Below, one piece after another: positions 22,810-34,903 of a stretch of DNA of 64,000 nt. The notes below the pieces were generated by a model. That model was not told the origin of the DNA and did not search any database. It worked only from the letters and a program-made list of their open reading frames with translations. This DNA comes from Ulva prolifera (Eukaryota; Chlorophyta; Ulvophyceae; Ulvales; Ulvaceae). Where the stretch lies: the NCBI GenBank assembly GCA_023078555.1, contig CM041202.1, positions 5,132,522-5,196,521 of the forward strand, written 5' to 3'. Each line of letters begins with the position of its first letter. The stretch's first letter is position 1. The translations under genes were made by a program, and so were the position numbers.

Positions 22810-25797
22810 TGCACATGTACAGTCCCCCTTGCGGTGCCTCTGCCTCCTTGGCTGGCCAGAGGTCTGGTGTGCAAGGACATGTATGCATAGATGCACGGCG
22901 CCAGGTGTGCAGAGTTTAAGTCAGTGCAGGATGCTCTGAGCTGGCGCTGGTCTGATAGCAGACGGGGTCCAGGGCGGGACATCTGGCCACCCCCAAAACA
23001 ATCAGCCTCTCGTCTTATGTGGCCAATTGGGACGGTACAGGTGTGGTTCTGGCTAACAGGACCCATGTGAGATGATGTGCACATCGGAATTGATCCTGAG
23101 CTCAAAATTCTTAACTTTCAGCAGCTTTGAATCTCGATTTGGACTGCTTTTGGGCACTCCCCAGGAATGCCCTGAAGTGGAATCCCACTAGTCAGCTTCC
23201 TTGGGCGTGCTCCATCAAGGCCGGAATGGTCCTTTCATGCTGCATATCCCTGGAATAGCTGGTCAGCGCTCTCCGCACCTGCCTTGTATGGTCCTGAAAC
23301 ACGGAGTACTCAACGTTGTCAATGTGCCAGTAAATACGGCTATGCAGACATGCATGCATGCGCAAGCCCTCCCTCAGGTGCACACCCCCAAGCATCTGAA
23401 TGATCATGATCCCTTAGCTTCCTGAGGCCGAGCGACAGATTTTGCCTCTGACGTCCAAACAAACATTTAGGTGTGCTAGCCGCCATCGCTGCAGGGGTAT
23501 CGGCCGCAGCACCTGGGGGCCTAGCATCCACACACAGCTCCACACACGCCTGGTGCACCTCAGCCTGAGGCCACGAAGACCACCGACAGGGGGCTGGCAG
23601 CCACCGGGGGCCTGCCCACGGTATCCAGTGCCCAGAAGGCACCGAGAGTGTCGGCCGCAACCCCGGACACAAGTTGTGAAGGCAGTTCCGTGACCCAGGA
23701 GCAGCAGCGACCTGTTCAAGATCTGTAGGGGGCGAGTTTGGCTATAGCGTGTTTGGGGAGCACGTTGGCGGCGCATCCACAAGTGCACATGTGCCATGGA
23801 GCAATGCCTGGCATTCCAGTCTGGTGCTCTGCCATGCAATGGTCCGAAGCCTTGTAATCCATATCTACAAGGCAGGCAGCAGCAGCTGGAGACACTCCGT
23901 TGCAGATGCAGTGGAGGCGTTGTATGCCGCCAGAGTGCTTTGGCAGAATCCGCATGCGGAGGTTCGCCACCGCGAGGTTCGCCACCGGAGTTGCGCGGAA
24001 GGTAGCCAGGCTGGGTGATGCCAACGTGCGACACAGAGCACCTGTCCGCTGACCAGATGCTGTGGCCTGGCTGACATGCAGTTGCGCCACGCTGACGATG
24101 AGGTCACAGAGGCAGTGCGGATGTAAATGCTCGAGCAAAGTATTCCAAGGCCAGCTGATCTGCAGCGATGGAAGGAGGTGGTGACAGGGCCGCCGCAACA
24201 GCAGAGAGGCCTGCATTGCAGAGAATGCCTCGGATACATGCATTGCATTGCAGACACATACAGAGGAAAATATGTCCAGACAGGTTTTGCACGTCAGCAC
24301 AGCTCTTCACTTGTGCACAGCTGTGCATGAGACAAAGGCTCTTGTCCTGGCATACTGGTAAACTGGACTGACTATGCTGCGGGTGGAGTAGCCATATCCT
24401 GGAAATTTGTTTGTGAAACTCAGTCATATGCCAATGCTTGTTCTGTCTACTCAGGGCTCAGAGAGTGCACAGCTGAGGTAACCTATGAACAGGGCTGGAA
24501 TGAAAAAGGATCCAGTCGCAGAGACAGGCAGCACCACAGGAACGCACAGGAACACAGTACAAACAAGCCACACCTCCTCAAGCCACATCAACTGAGAAGT
24601 GACTCCAAGGCACACGATTTGTGCATCGGGCTCGATGTCCTCTGCAGGGCCGCATGAGTGCATGCCGCGTCACCAACCTCTGTTGCTGCCAGACACGAAG
24701 CTGCCCTACGACGGCGAGGAGACGAAGCTGCCCCACGACGGCGAGGAGACGTTCACGACAACCAGAAAACTCTTTTTTGGATAGAATCTGCAGGATGGCG
24801 TCGTGGGACGGCCTTGGGTCCGTGCAGGGCATCCCTGGACTGGATGGAGCCGCTGCAATTGCTCGAGAATCAAAGTGGGGACGACGGCGGTAGACACTCT
24901 GGGAAATCGTGCATAAGACTGCGCATCAAGGCTTCTTGTGCACGAGATGCTTTCCACGCATGCGCATAGCCTGCTGGACCGCCGCAGCAATGATCAGCGA
25001 CGTCGACACAAGCATGCAGCGGCCACGCAAGAGGGGTTCGGTTTAAACATGATCTACTCAATTCGGCGACGTTGCTGAGGCTGTTAGTTATTGCGGGGCG
25101 GGCAAAACTGTCAACCTGTGCGCATGTAAGGCGTGGTTGCTGCTGCATCCACCGTCTCCAGCAACAGAATCTGCAACTCTGCACACATCAAACTTCCCAA
25201 GCTAGCGCGACTTGCACTCGTAAGTGCAATTTCTGTCACTCATCCGCCAAATTTCCTGGCCTGGAACCACCGCATTGGCAGACATCACCCACACAATTTG
25301 AAGCATAGCAATCCGCAACTTCGTCCTGCCCAAGCAAAGCCTATCATCAACAGATGCTGGGACGAAATATCTACAGCAGCGCCAGCTGAGCACAGCGGCC
25401 TGCGTTCCAACAACATGCCACCAGCCCAGCACGCCCGTGCGCTGCATCTCTCACACACAAAATACGCTGCTGGAGCATGCAGCATCACGATCGCAATGCA
25501 TGTGGTGCGGCCGCACGCCTACAGCCAGGGCCCCACCTCTTTCAACCAACCACGCTCGCCCGAACATTCCCTGCCGGCATCGACGGTTTGTACATCTCGC
25601 CCCTCCTCATCCCGCAAGACAGGCGCCCTGCAGATCGCACCACCAAGCGCCCTCCCCACAACTCCGCGCGCCCTGCGGCGCAGCCGATCACAACACCCAT
25701 TTACCCATGCAAAACCACCCACACGCACCGCGGCCCTGCACCCCGAGTTGGCAACAAGAGGGCGGCACAGATAGCTAGCACGACAGCACCCCGCCCT
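22810..25797. other. No gene supported
   Basis: Many overlapping short frames occur on both strands, none with a recognisable domain. A 15-base unit, gaggttcgccaccg plus one base, is repeated twice near 23960-23992. The stretch ends at the stop codon of the Ser/Pro-rich gene. Confidence 0.45.
24695..24748 (+). repeat. 27-bp tandem duplication
   Basis: Two 27-base units (24695-24721 and 24722-24748) differ at one base. On the plus strand they would encode TKLPYDGEE followed by TKLPHDGEE within a short frame ending at 24784. Whether that frame is translated is unknown. Confidence 0.75.
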
Positions 25798-28700
25798 CTA
25801 CTCTGGCTGGTAGTATGTTGCCGAGGTTGCATTCATCCAGCCGAGCACCTGCCCGTCCACGATCGAGTCGACGAACCGCCCCGTGGGCGCGTAGTCCGTC
25901 CCCGCGCAGTCCGAACTTGCCCGCGATGCGGTAGGCCCCATGTGGTTGCTCATCGAAATGCTCGAGCTGCCGCTCTCCACCGCGTCGAGCGCGCTCAGCG
26001 GGCCGCCGCTCGCGTGCGACACAACACTCAGCCGCGAGTTCCCGCCCCCCGGCTCGAGCACGCCGCTGCGGCTCGCGCCACTCGGCGGCGGCGGCGCGGC
26101 GCCGGCCGCCCGGTCGGCGTCCCCGGCCGCGTGCGCGTGCGCGTCGATGCTGCCGCGCACCTCCACCGCGTGCTGCGCCGTGCTGTGTGACGTGAGCTCC
26201 TTGATGAACGTTGCCGCGGCCTGACGCTCTGGGAGGTCATGCATGCCGGCGTTGCTCGCGATGTGCGGCGACACCGCCGTCGGGGTGAGGTCGCTCACGA
26301 GGTCGATAGGGTTGGTCGTGTCGGGCTCATCGATCGAGAGCTCTGACACCCCGGCCTGCGAGCGAGTTGGCGACATGGCGGACTGCCCCGTGTGCAGCGT
26401 CTGCGGCACCGCGGACAGCGAGGATACCTCGGTGCGGCACGTCGGGCTCTCCTTGCCCGCAACGTCTGCCGCCGCCTCCGCCGACGCCTGCATGCGGGCA
26501 ATGCATGAGTCGCGGCGCTGAAACGATGTGGGAACGTCTGCAACGCTTGCCGTGCCATGTGCCGCATCAATCCGAATGGACGGCACCTGCTCGTGGCACT
26601 GGAATAAGCCGGCCATGCACCCACACGAGCCCCTGTGATCGCTGCGGCATGAGACTGTGGCAGCAGGCGGGCTGGTCTCGGGGCGTACCGTGGACAGATT
26701 GGCACGAGGGCCGATGTGCACCGCAGACACGCGGCCGGGGTAGCCGCCGCCGTCTCGCACAGCAGCCGCCGGCTGAGCGGCGGTGGCCGCCGCGGCATCC
26801 GGCGCCCTGCTCCTCTCGGCACCCTCGTGCGCCGGCGACCGCATCTGCCGCGGCGGACTTGCACGCACCGGCGACTTTGTAGGGGAAAGGGACCCCCGCG
26901 GCGACTTGATCGGGGACCGCGTCGGCGACTTGGTGGGGGACTTTGACTTTGATGAGGACGGACCCGGGGATTTCGTCGGGGACCGCGTGGGCGATGTGCT
27001 TGTCGAACGCAGAGGGGACTTCACCAGGGCCGCGGCGGACGGAGACGCCGGAGGGGACAGTGGGGGGGATGCGGGCGGCGAGGGAGGAGGGGAGACGGCT
27101 GCGCCATCCACGGCGCCGCGCTGCGCGGCGGTGGGCAGCGGTGGGGAGCCCTCGCCGGGTGAGGTCTGCGGCGGCGGCGACGTCGGGGTCTGCCGCGTGA
27201 GTGGGCGGCTGCCGGGTGGGGAGCGCTTCGCCGCGGGGGACTTGCGTGTGGCGCCGGACGAGCCGGAGCCCGCGGAGCTGCCCGGCGCGGGCGCGGGGCC
27301 GGGCGACCGCTTCGCTGGCGACCTGCAGAGCGCGCCACCCTCAGCCACGGGTGCAGGGCGGGTGCCGCTTGTATCTGCTGGCCCGCAGCGGCACGTGCGG
27401 TCTGCCTTCTGGCTCAAGGGCCCAGTGGTGTGCATATCGTGCGGCAGCACACACTGCTGCTCCTGCTGTGCACAACATTCATGCTGGGCCTGGACATGTA
27501 CACACAGATGGCGCAAGTGTCAATTCTCCTCCCTCGGCCCCGCATGGCACAGGGCTCTCACAGCATGCATAGCACGGGCGGCGGGCGCACCGTAGCGCTG
27601 GCACACTCGTCCCGAACGCCGGAGTCCCCGGCGCGATGCTCTTGCGCTGGTCCGTCTGTTGCCGCCGCTGCTGCCGCCGCGCGACGGTCGCCTTGCTGAC
27701 CCACCGCGCCTGCTGCCCGGCCGCCGGCGCGGCGCCGGCCGCCTTGCGCTTGTGCACGTCCAGCGCGAGCTCGAACGCCGCCTCCGAGCGCCCGGTCGAC
27801 GGCGCGACGATGGAGCTCGAGTCATCCCGGCCTGCACCTCCAAGCTCCTTAGCACGGGTGCATCGTCGCGCGCATGCATCTTGCCAGGCCTACTGTGCAT
27901 GTGGGGTATGCATGGTGGTGCACAGGCTCTGATGGCCCAAGGCACCCCAACGCATTGATGCATTGGCAGCACAGGCCACGGCCAACGGCGGATCGAAAAG
28001 AGTGGCCTTCGGCCCCGGCCTCGGGGAGCCATCTGACCAGTCCACCATACCCATCCATGCCGTGAGACTGCACAGGGCATCGACCATAACTGCCAGATGC
28101 CCAGTGACAGTAAACGGTAGAAACCTGACGGAAGAAAATAATGGACTAGACTGAGAAGAGAAGGGAAGGTGCCGCAGATGATGTTGAGCGTGCGAGGGGG
28201 CGGAGCGGGGCGCACTGTTGTTAGACGGCGCCGTCAGCAGCCGCCGCTCCCGCCGCTCCCCGAGGCCCTGCCCGTTGGCCCGCAGCCCGCCGGACGCCGC
28301 CTGGCCCTGGCCCTTGCGGTACATCAGCGGATCCCGCCGCACGATCATCTTCTGCTTCAGCGGCAGCCCGGTGTCCAGAGGGGCCTTGCGCACCGGCGCC
28401 GCCGCCGCCGCGTCCTCCATCGACTGCCGCAGCGCGGCGGTGCGGCGGGGGCGGCGCGCGGACGACGGCACCCATCCGGCAGGCCGCTGGCCGGTCGTGC
28501 GGGGGGTCTGCATCGGGTAGGAGTGCCGGGCGGATGAGGCGGAGGCCGCACCCAGCGGCGCGCTGCGCGCTGGCGTGCTGGAGGCCGAGGAGCTTCCCGG
28601 GCTCGGCCGGGGCCGGTACGCCGCCGCACTGGGCTGTGCTGTGCGGGACTTTGGGGTTGCGGTGGCGGAGTGTGCAGCCGTGCGGCGCGCCGCCGTGGAC

Positions 28701-29950
28701 GACGCGGCCGGCTTCCGCAAGCTCCCGGGGGCGCGGTGCTCCGCTGCATGCATGGCAGCACTTGCGGACATGCTCAAGCACGTACCTGCCAGCATGAGGT
28801 GCCAGGCAGTGGCATGCGCAGAAGATGCAGCTGAACAACACGGTGGCACTGCGCACGACATGCTTGTCAGCTCTCTCGGGCTCCCGGCAGATGCACGATG
28901 CAACACCCACTCCCGCATGGCCACACAGATCACGCCACGCGCACCCAGCACACAACGCAAAGCCAGAGGCCCTACAGCCACGCACCAGACCCTAGCCCTC
29001 GCGAATCTGAAGCCGTGACGGTCGAGCGTTGCGGCGTCGCCTGCTGCCCGGGCGTGCCAGGAGGCCCACCACCGGCTGCCACACCGCGCCCATGCTGCGC
29101 CGCCAGCGGCACCGACAGGCTGTCCGCCACCGACCCTGACACAGCCCCCGCCACCTCATCGTCCAGCGGCATGCTCACAGAGTGCTCGCCCGCCTGCCAG
29201 TCGTCCGCGCCGCCGGCGCCATCACGCTCCGCCACATCCGCGTCCGTGGCCGCCGCCGCCGCGCTGTCCCGCGCAGCCTCCACCGACGCCGCCCCGGCCG
29301 TGTCCATCGGGTCCTCCACGACCGGCGCAAGCGCCTCGTTGGCGATGGGGTGCATGCCGGACAGCGTCGCCGCGACGCGCGGGCCGTGGGGCCCAGCATG
29401 AGCTGCCGTGGCCGTCGAGCCGGAGCTCGGGGACGCACCCTGCACCCCACACCGCGCATTGGGTGACAGCTGCAACGTGGCTTATGTGTGCATCGTTCTG
29501 CTGTGTGACATGTCTCTCCGGCTCCGTGTTTGCCGCACATCCCTGCGCAGTTTCAGTGCGCATGTTGCCTGTATGCCTGTGGCCATGTGCAGGCACGCAA
29601 AGGAGGTGGGCGGGACAGACAAACATAAGATTTGGGGGGGGGGGGGGAGACCTTGGAGCCTTCGGCAGCGGGGTCGGCGGGGTCATAGTCGTCGAGGTCC
29701 TCCGAGGTGAGGGAGCTGTGTGCGGAGCCACGGCGCTCGAGTCGTCGCTGTGCCCCCTCCGTGTTCTCTGACAGCATCGACGATTGGCCCTGACGCCTGC
29801 ACGCCAGCACGGCGGTCAGCGGGATGCAACACGGCTGCCACAAACACCAACAGCAGAAAAAACAGCGACACAGTCACAGCGACACAGTCGCAGATCTCCA
29901 ACACCTCATAGCGTGCGGTCAGTAATGCTGCAAGTATGCTCTGTTCACAG
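25798..29950 (-). CDS. Ser/Pro-rich protein with SPTK-type repeats and probable membrane segment
   Basis: Exons that join in frame on the minus strand are 29789-29652, 29469-28986, 28743-28216, 27831-27591 and 27322-25798 (stop at 25798). An upstream exon ending at 29833 would encode a hydrophobic stretch, VTVSLFFLLLVFVAA, i.e. one membrane helix, if a 43-base intron is accepted. The start is not resolved. The acidic segment SSLTSEDLDDYDPADP follows the helix. Then comes a long low-complexity region, with repeated S-P-T-K, S-P-T-R and S-P-I-K units and poly-Pro/Ser blocks around 26880-27240. The C-terminus is GQVLGWMNATSATYYQPE. S/T-P-x-K sites are typical CDK/MAPK targets, so a phosphorylated, intrinsically disordered cytoplasmic tail is a reasonable inference. 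I do not recognise the family. Confidence 0.62.
29634..29647 (+). repeat. G14 homopolymer in an intron
   Basis: It lies just inside the donor (gtctcc on the minus strand) of the intron at 29651-29470 in the Ser/Pro-rich gene. Confidence 0.9.
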
Positions 29951-30106
29951 TAGCCCAGACAGGTCCTGCTCTGTGCCAATAGAAACAGCGGCTTAGAGAC
30001 CCGGCCGCCACAGGCACTCCGCTCAGCTGTATCACAGGGCTGCGATCTGAGCAGGCGCAGAGGTGCAACCTAGGACGGCAGCATCAGCGAGAGCAGCACG
30101 TGGTCG

Positions 30107-31526
30107 CTACGCCCAGTGGCGTGGCGGGGGCGCGCACTCGTCGTAGTGCGCGAGCGCGAGGTCGCCGGTGCTGTCGCCGCCGCCGCCGCCGTGGCGGTCG
30201 TGGCCGTGCGCGCGGGGCATGTGCCCCTCCGAGAGGTTCGACATGCTCTCGAGGTGCACGGCCTCGAGCTCGGGCCCCTTGCCGTCGGGGCCGTGCGCGA
30301 GGTCCGCAGGCGCGCTCGTGAACATGAGGGAGTCCTGGTAGGAGGACACGGTGGTGAGGTGGTCGAGGCCGCTGCCGCCGCGCGCACCCGCCATCTTCTC
30401 CGCGGCCAGCCCCGGCACCTCTATCCGCATCTGCACGGCCGGGGAGGTGCTGAGGACCGCAGCTGCGACTGGGGGTGATGTTGACTTGTACAGATGGTTT
30501 GATCAGCTACTGCGTAGGCAGTCGGGGCGACGCAGAGGGAGTGGGCACGATGGCCACTTGTGGGCAGGTGGAGACATGGCGGCACAGGGCAGGTCGACTT
30601 CAGGCCACTCAGCTGGTGTGTGTGCACCACGGCATCGCATTGAGTTTTGTTACCGCATTCATTGAGTTGCTGCGGCATGGGATGCATGGGACGCATAGGA
30701 GGTGTGGTCTGGTCTGGCCCGAAGTCAAGGCAGCAGATGGTAACAGATACAAGCAGACAGACAAAAGCCAGCTACTTTGGAGTGCATTCAGTCATCTTCA
30801 GTGGCAGCGGCAGAAGGGCAGTATGCACTGCCACATTGCTAATCATGCATAGAGAGGCTAATCATGCATAGAGGAGGGTTTGTGCTATATGCATGCCTTC
30901 CTAGCCAGATGACAGGGACTGGGAACCTGGAGCTCCAGCCTGATCCCATGCATGAAGGCACCCGTGCATTCAGACACTTGCAGCAAGTGTACACAGACCC
31001 TAGCCAGAGAGCAGAAACCCATGACACAGAAATGCATGCTCATGAGTAGGGGCTGCAGCATGCACATGGAGCAGCTTCTCAAGTGGCTCCCACTCCCCAC
31101 CAGTCCCTCCGTCCACCCTACAGCGTCCACCCTACAGCGGCCCGCCCCCCTGCAGCTGACAGGACGCGCAACTCACACACCTGGACCTAGACAAGTGCAA
31201 TGCTGCCCAACAGCAACCCCGCAGCAGCTGACAGAGCACGCACCTGGACCTGGTAGACTTTGCCAGAGGCGGCCCCGGGACGGCTCGGGCGCGCGTCGGT
31301 GACGACGATGCCCTTGTGGCTGCCGTTGCACATGGTGCCGATGTCGAGGTAGAGGCTCGCGAGGCGCGCAAACGGCGCCGCCGTGTCGGCTCCCGCGGGC
31401 TGCGCGTCGATCGCAATGTGCACCGTCTTCGGCAGGAACTCCCGCTGCGCCTTGTACAGCGTGTGCTCCACTGTGACGCCGCCGTCGAGCTGCGCGCTCG
31501 AGTCAACCACCGGCACTGCATCCGAC
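30107..31526 (-). CDS. Unknown protein, last two exons (5' part not resolved)
   Basis: Exon 31526-31244 ends at a good donor (cag|gtgcgt). It joins in phase 0 to exon 30430-30107, which starts after ccgtgcag and ends with the stop at 30107. The join reads ...KVYQVQ|MRIEVPGLAAEK. The first exon contains VEHTLYKAQREFLPKTVHIA and then ARLASLYLDIGTMC. The second contains SSYQDSLMF and a His/Gly-rich stretch (HDRHGGGGG) before CAPPPRHWA. The first exon needs a 5' partner ending in phase 2. A frame around 31620-31724 (SYVLFTLDVDPPLLPDS) is a candidate but I could not fix its splice site. It is transcribed in the same direction as the Ser/Pro-rich gene, whose nearest exon starts about 160-270 bases further on. 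Function unknown. Confidence 0.5.
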
Positions 31527-31729
31527 CTGCACCACCGGGGGCTGTGTGCGGCTGCGGCGACCGGGAGTGCAGCGCTTCTGGCACTGCCGGCGGGCCGGAG
31601 CACGGTCAGGCATGCACTCTGCTAGGGGCACCACAGGGGGAGGTCTCGAGTCCGGCAGAAGAGGTGGGTCCACGTCGAGTGTGAACAGTACATAGCTGGT
31701 GAGCCAAAGTGTATGTTCACACATGCTAC

Positions 31730-34330
31730 TGAGAGCGATGAACGTTTTGCTACGGATGAAATGGACAATCCATGCTCTGGCATCGCTTGCTCAAGCAAAG
31801 GGTCTGGAGGACAGGGGCTCGACAAGGGTCTGGAACGGTTTTACAAATTGCAGCATGCCGTACACGTCAACTTCAACAGGTAGACAATGTTTGGCAAGCT
31901 CACATAAAATGTTATGCCGTGAAGCATCAATGCTCGATACGCACGTCGGATTATGAGACACCGTGTGACAGGCCGTGTCTGCGTGAGACCTCCGGCCACG
32001 GCGCTTTCGAAGGATGACTCCAGCTCTGACGATCGTGAGAGACAGAGCAGCACTGTTGCTCCGATAGTCATTTAAAAAAATACATCAACTTTTAATGGGC
32101 TTTCAGGGACCCAGGCTTGCGCAGATCGCCGTGACGCGTTTGCGCTCCTAAGTCTCGGCACACGACGGCACTCCTCACTAGTCAGCTCTTCGCCGCGCAG
32201 CCTATCGCACGAGTTCATGCAACAAACTATTCAAGAACGGGCCCGTAAAATCACGACAGCATCGCATGCGGATCTTGCGTGCACCGACTCCCAGAAAACA
32301 TATGAAAATGTATGGTGGGCAGCTGCATACCTTGTCTGCTTGCCTGTCCCGGATATCCACACTACACGCACTGCACTCCATGCGGTCTCCACATTGTTGA
32401 TCCGTATATCATAGTACACAACCTGGTGCTTTTTGGCCGCCGAACCCCGGGCAGTCCTTCCAATACGACGAATCAAACGATCGAACAGCATGCCCTTGTC
32501 AGTCCATTCGAAATCACCAGATCATCAAACTAACTGCAAAAGATGTTTTTAATGCTGGCAGGCTGCTGTGACATGCCTCAGATTTCAAGCTCCACGACTA
32601 ACAAAGCGGGCGACGCAAAATCGGCACAGCTCCGGAGTATCAAGCTTTGACACTACAAGTCGAAGCAATGTGATTCGTACCTTTGGCTTGTCGCGTGTCC
32701 TCTACGATTTGGTAGCGCGCGTACCGGCTCTGGCGATGCATGCTGCACTGCCACGCGCATGCTACATGAAGAGCTCGCTCATTGCCCCTGCAAGGACATC
32801 CTTCATGCAGCTCTATTCTATGGACGACGGCAAGGGAAAGCTCCAGCTTTGATGCGATAATCGCTGATCGCAGCAAGACTCTCCAATTCTCTTGATCGAT
32901 CCCAACTCGCTGTCTCCTCAGTGGACTTTCTGTGCAAGCGCGGAGGAGATCGAGAGTGTGTGGGAGCAGCATCGGTGTCCCTCGTTGTTCCGGTTCCAAT
33001 TTATGCCCTTACGATCATCCGGGAACAGAGCGCTACCGGTCTGATAACTACTCCCTCGAGTGCGCGACTGCTCGCCTGTGCGCGATGAAGTCGCTGGTGC
33101 TAATCTCGCGTGTTGCGGGTACGCGTACGGAATAGATCCAGTCTAGAATAAATTTCTGGTAAAGCGACAGACGGCATCGTGGTGTTGTAATCTGATGTAT
33201 CGGTATTGCCAGCCAGCTAGCGAGGTTGGCAGCCTCGTCTGTGAAATACACCTGTCCGTGCAGACACTAGCCCATCGAACTCATCTAACAACAGCAGCTC
33301 CAGTAGTCTGCGGGAACGTTTTGCGCCCCCAGCATTGCGTTGCAGGTAGAACGCGAGTTTGAAGGCGTCGTTCAACGCTCAAGAAAGGTTTCCACTCGTG
33401 TTCATCGTGTGAATCTGGACGCAATTGCTGAAGAGACCCGTGGCAACCACAAATATTGAGGAGTGAATATGCTTGAGGTCAACGCACAAGACGGTGCCCT
33501 AGTATAACTCGGCCGGATTTTTGCAATGTGGGCCTGTGCACGGGGCGTGTTTCCACTGAGCACATGCTTCCAGCGTCCCATTGGTGATAGACACAGCCCC
33601 AAACCCAGCAGCGCAAAGTCTCTTTTGGACCTGCATAGCCGTCTTGTAGTGAATGCACGTAGCTATGGCGACCTGATTCCGGGCTCCACTGTAGACCACT
33701 TATCTGGGGTGCTGCAGTTTCTCTGACAGTGACTGGGGTAAGCAGCAAAGCAGCCACCCGTCTTGTTACAGCTCCTGATTTGTCTATTGGTGGATTTGCA
33801 ATACATCAAACGTATGCAGTGGTCGGTGCGACATTGCCACCTGGTGCCATTCACAGGTGGTGCCTCCTCCTGATCTGGTGTCCAGTATCTCAGCAATCCA
33901 GACCTTATCATATACATCACGCGGTCGTTTCATCAACACAGGAACCTTTGGCGCTATGTGCTACCCCACAAAAATGTCCGCAAGCGCTGCTGCACGTTGC
34001 AGTTGCGCTGCTTGATCATGCGGCAGTGCAACACGTCTATGCCGACGTCTATGCCGGGACGCAGCACCCAGCCCTACGCGGATACAGAAGCCGACGCAAA
34101 GCATGTGTGTTGTGGCAGCCCATGTTGCGCAGATGCCACGGCTATGTATGGGCGGTCAGGAAGACAGTATCTTGTGGAACACCCGCTGCACGCTTCCTTC
34201 GAGAGCGCGTGATGCGATGTAGATCTCGTGGCGGTTTCGATCATGGCGTGTGTATTACGTGACCAGCACCTACCCACCTCGTGCATTGTCGGCTGTTGCG
34301 ACGTGTCCACAGTGCCGTCGGGCACCGTCA
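31730..34330. other. No gene firmly supported
   Basis: Frames here are short. One on the plus strand around 33729-34262 could include exons of the gene whose last exon may lie at 34337-34485, but no splice chain could be confirmed. Confidence 0.4.
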
Positions 34331-34336
34331 CCGCAG

Positions 34337-34485
34337 CTGGTTACTGTGGCATCGGTTCATGGCAACGTCTTGCTACTCGCGCCCTGAAAGCAAAAGAAAA
34401 CATACCCACATTCTTCAGAGTCTTGAACGAGCCTCGTGGCCGTAGAGATGTCGTTGCCCTGACGGACTATACTGCATACAAGTGA
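34337..34485 (+). CDS. Possible terminal exon of an unknown gene
   Basis: After an acceptor-like gtcaccgcag, the frame reads GYCGIGSWQRLATRALKAKE, then NIPTFFRVLNEPRGRRDVVA and LTDYTAYK before a stop. The mixed-charge composition looks like real protein, unlike the Cys/His/Arg-rich shadows around it. Upstream exons were not identified. The next gene starts only 114 bases downstream on the same strand. Confidence 0.35.
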
Positions 34486-34598
34486 GATAGCTGCGCACTG
34501 CGGGCACGGCCAATTCGCTGGATTTCGCTGACACAAGGCATCGCTGGACAACCTCAGTACCTCACGTGGAGCTGAGCTACGGGAACTGGTTTGCCAAC

Positions 34599-34833
34599 AT
34601 GGTCAACTACTTGACTGCGAATCTTGTAGCTGTGGCTGGTCTCCTGACTGGAGCTTCGATCGTGCACTGGGTCTATAAACCAGATCTGGTGTGTGAATTT
34701 CCCAAATCAATGCCGTCATAGGTATCTGCGAAGCTTAACCAGCTGCCCAGCTCTCGCTGTTGTGCAGACCATTGACGTGGACGATGTGGGCAGAATTGAA
34801 GGCAGCACAGGTTCCAAGCATGCCTCAGGGTAG
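34599..34833 (+). CDS. 51-residue single-pass membrane protein, two exons
   Basis: Exon 1 (34599-34688) encodes 30 residues, including a membrane helix within TANLVAVAGLLTGASIVHWV. A 79-base GT-AG intron follows (34689-34767) with a cttaac branch-like site and a pyrimidine-rich end. Exon 2 (34768-34833) encodes TIDVDDVGRIEGSTGSKHAS, then G and TAG. The frame is kept exactly across the junction. The size and the layout (N-terminal helix, short acidic tail) resemble small accessory subunits of mitochondrial respiratory complexes or of ER membrane complexes, but I do not recognise the family. Neither exon is long enough to stand out as an open frame, so it is easily missed. Confidence 0.6.
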
Positions 34834-34903
34834 CGCATCACTGTTAAACCTACTGCTCACCAAATCAGCTTGAGAAAATGGTGTAGCCATCTGCAAAGAA
34901 GCG

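Noticed and set aside
26783-27595. Long plus-strand Gly/Asp-rich open frame
   Set aside because: It is the antisense shadow of the Ser/Pro-rich gene. The minus strand has the consistent exon chain.
34228-34336. Extension of the possible terminal exon upstream to an ATG at 34228
   Set aside because: The composition changes at the acceptor-like gtcaccgcag and the upstream part is Cys/Val-rich without support.
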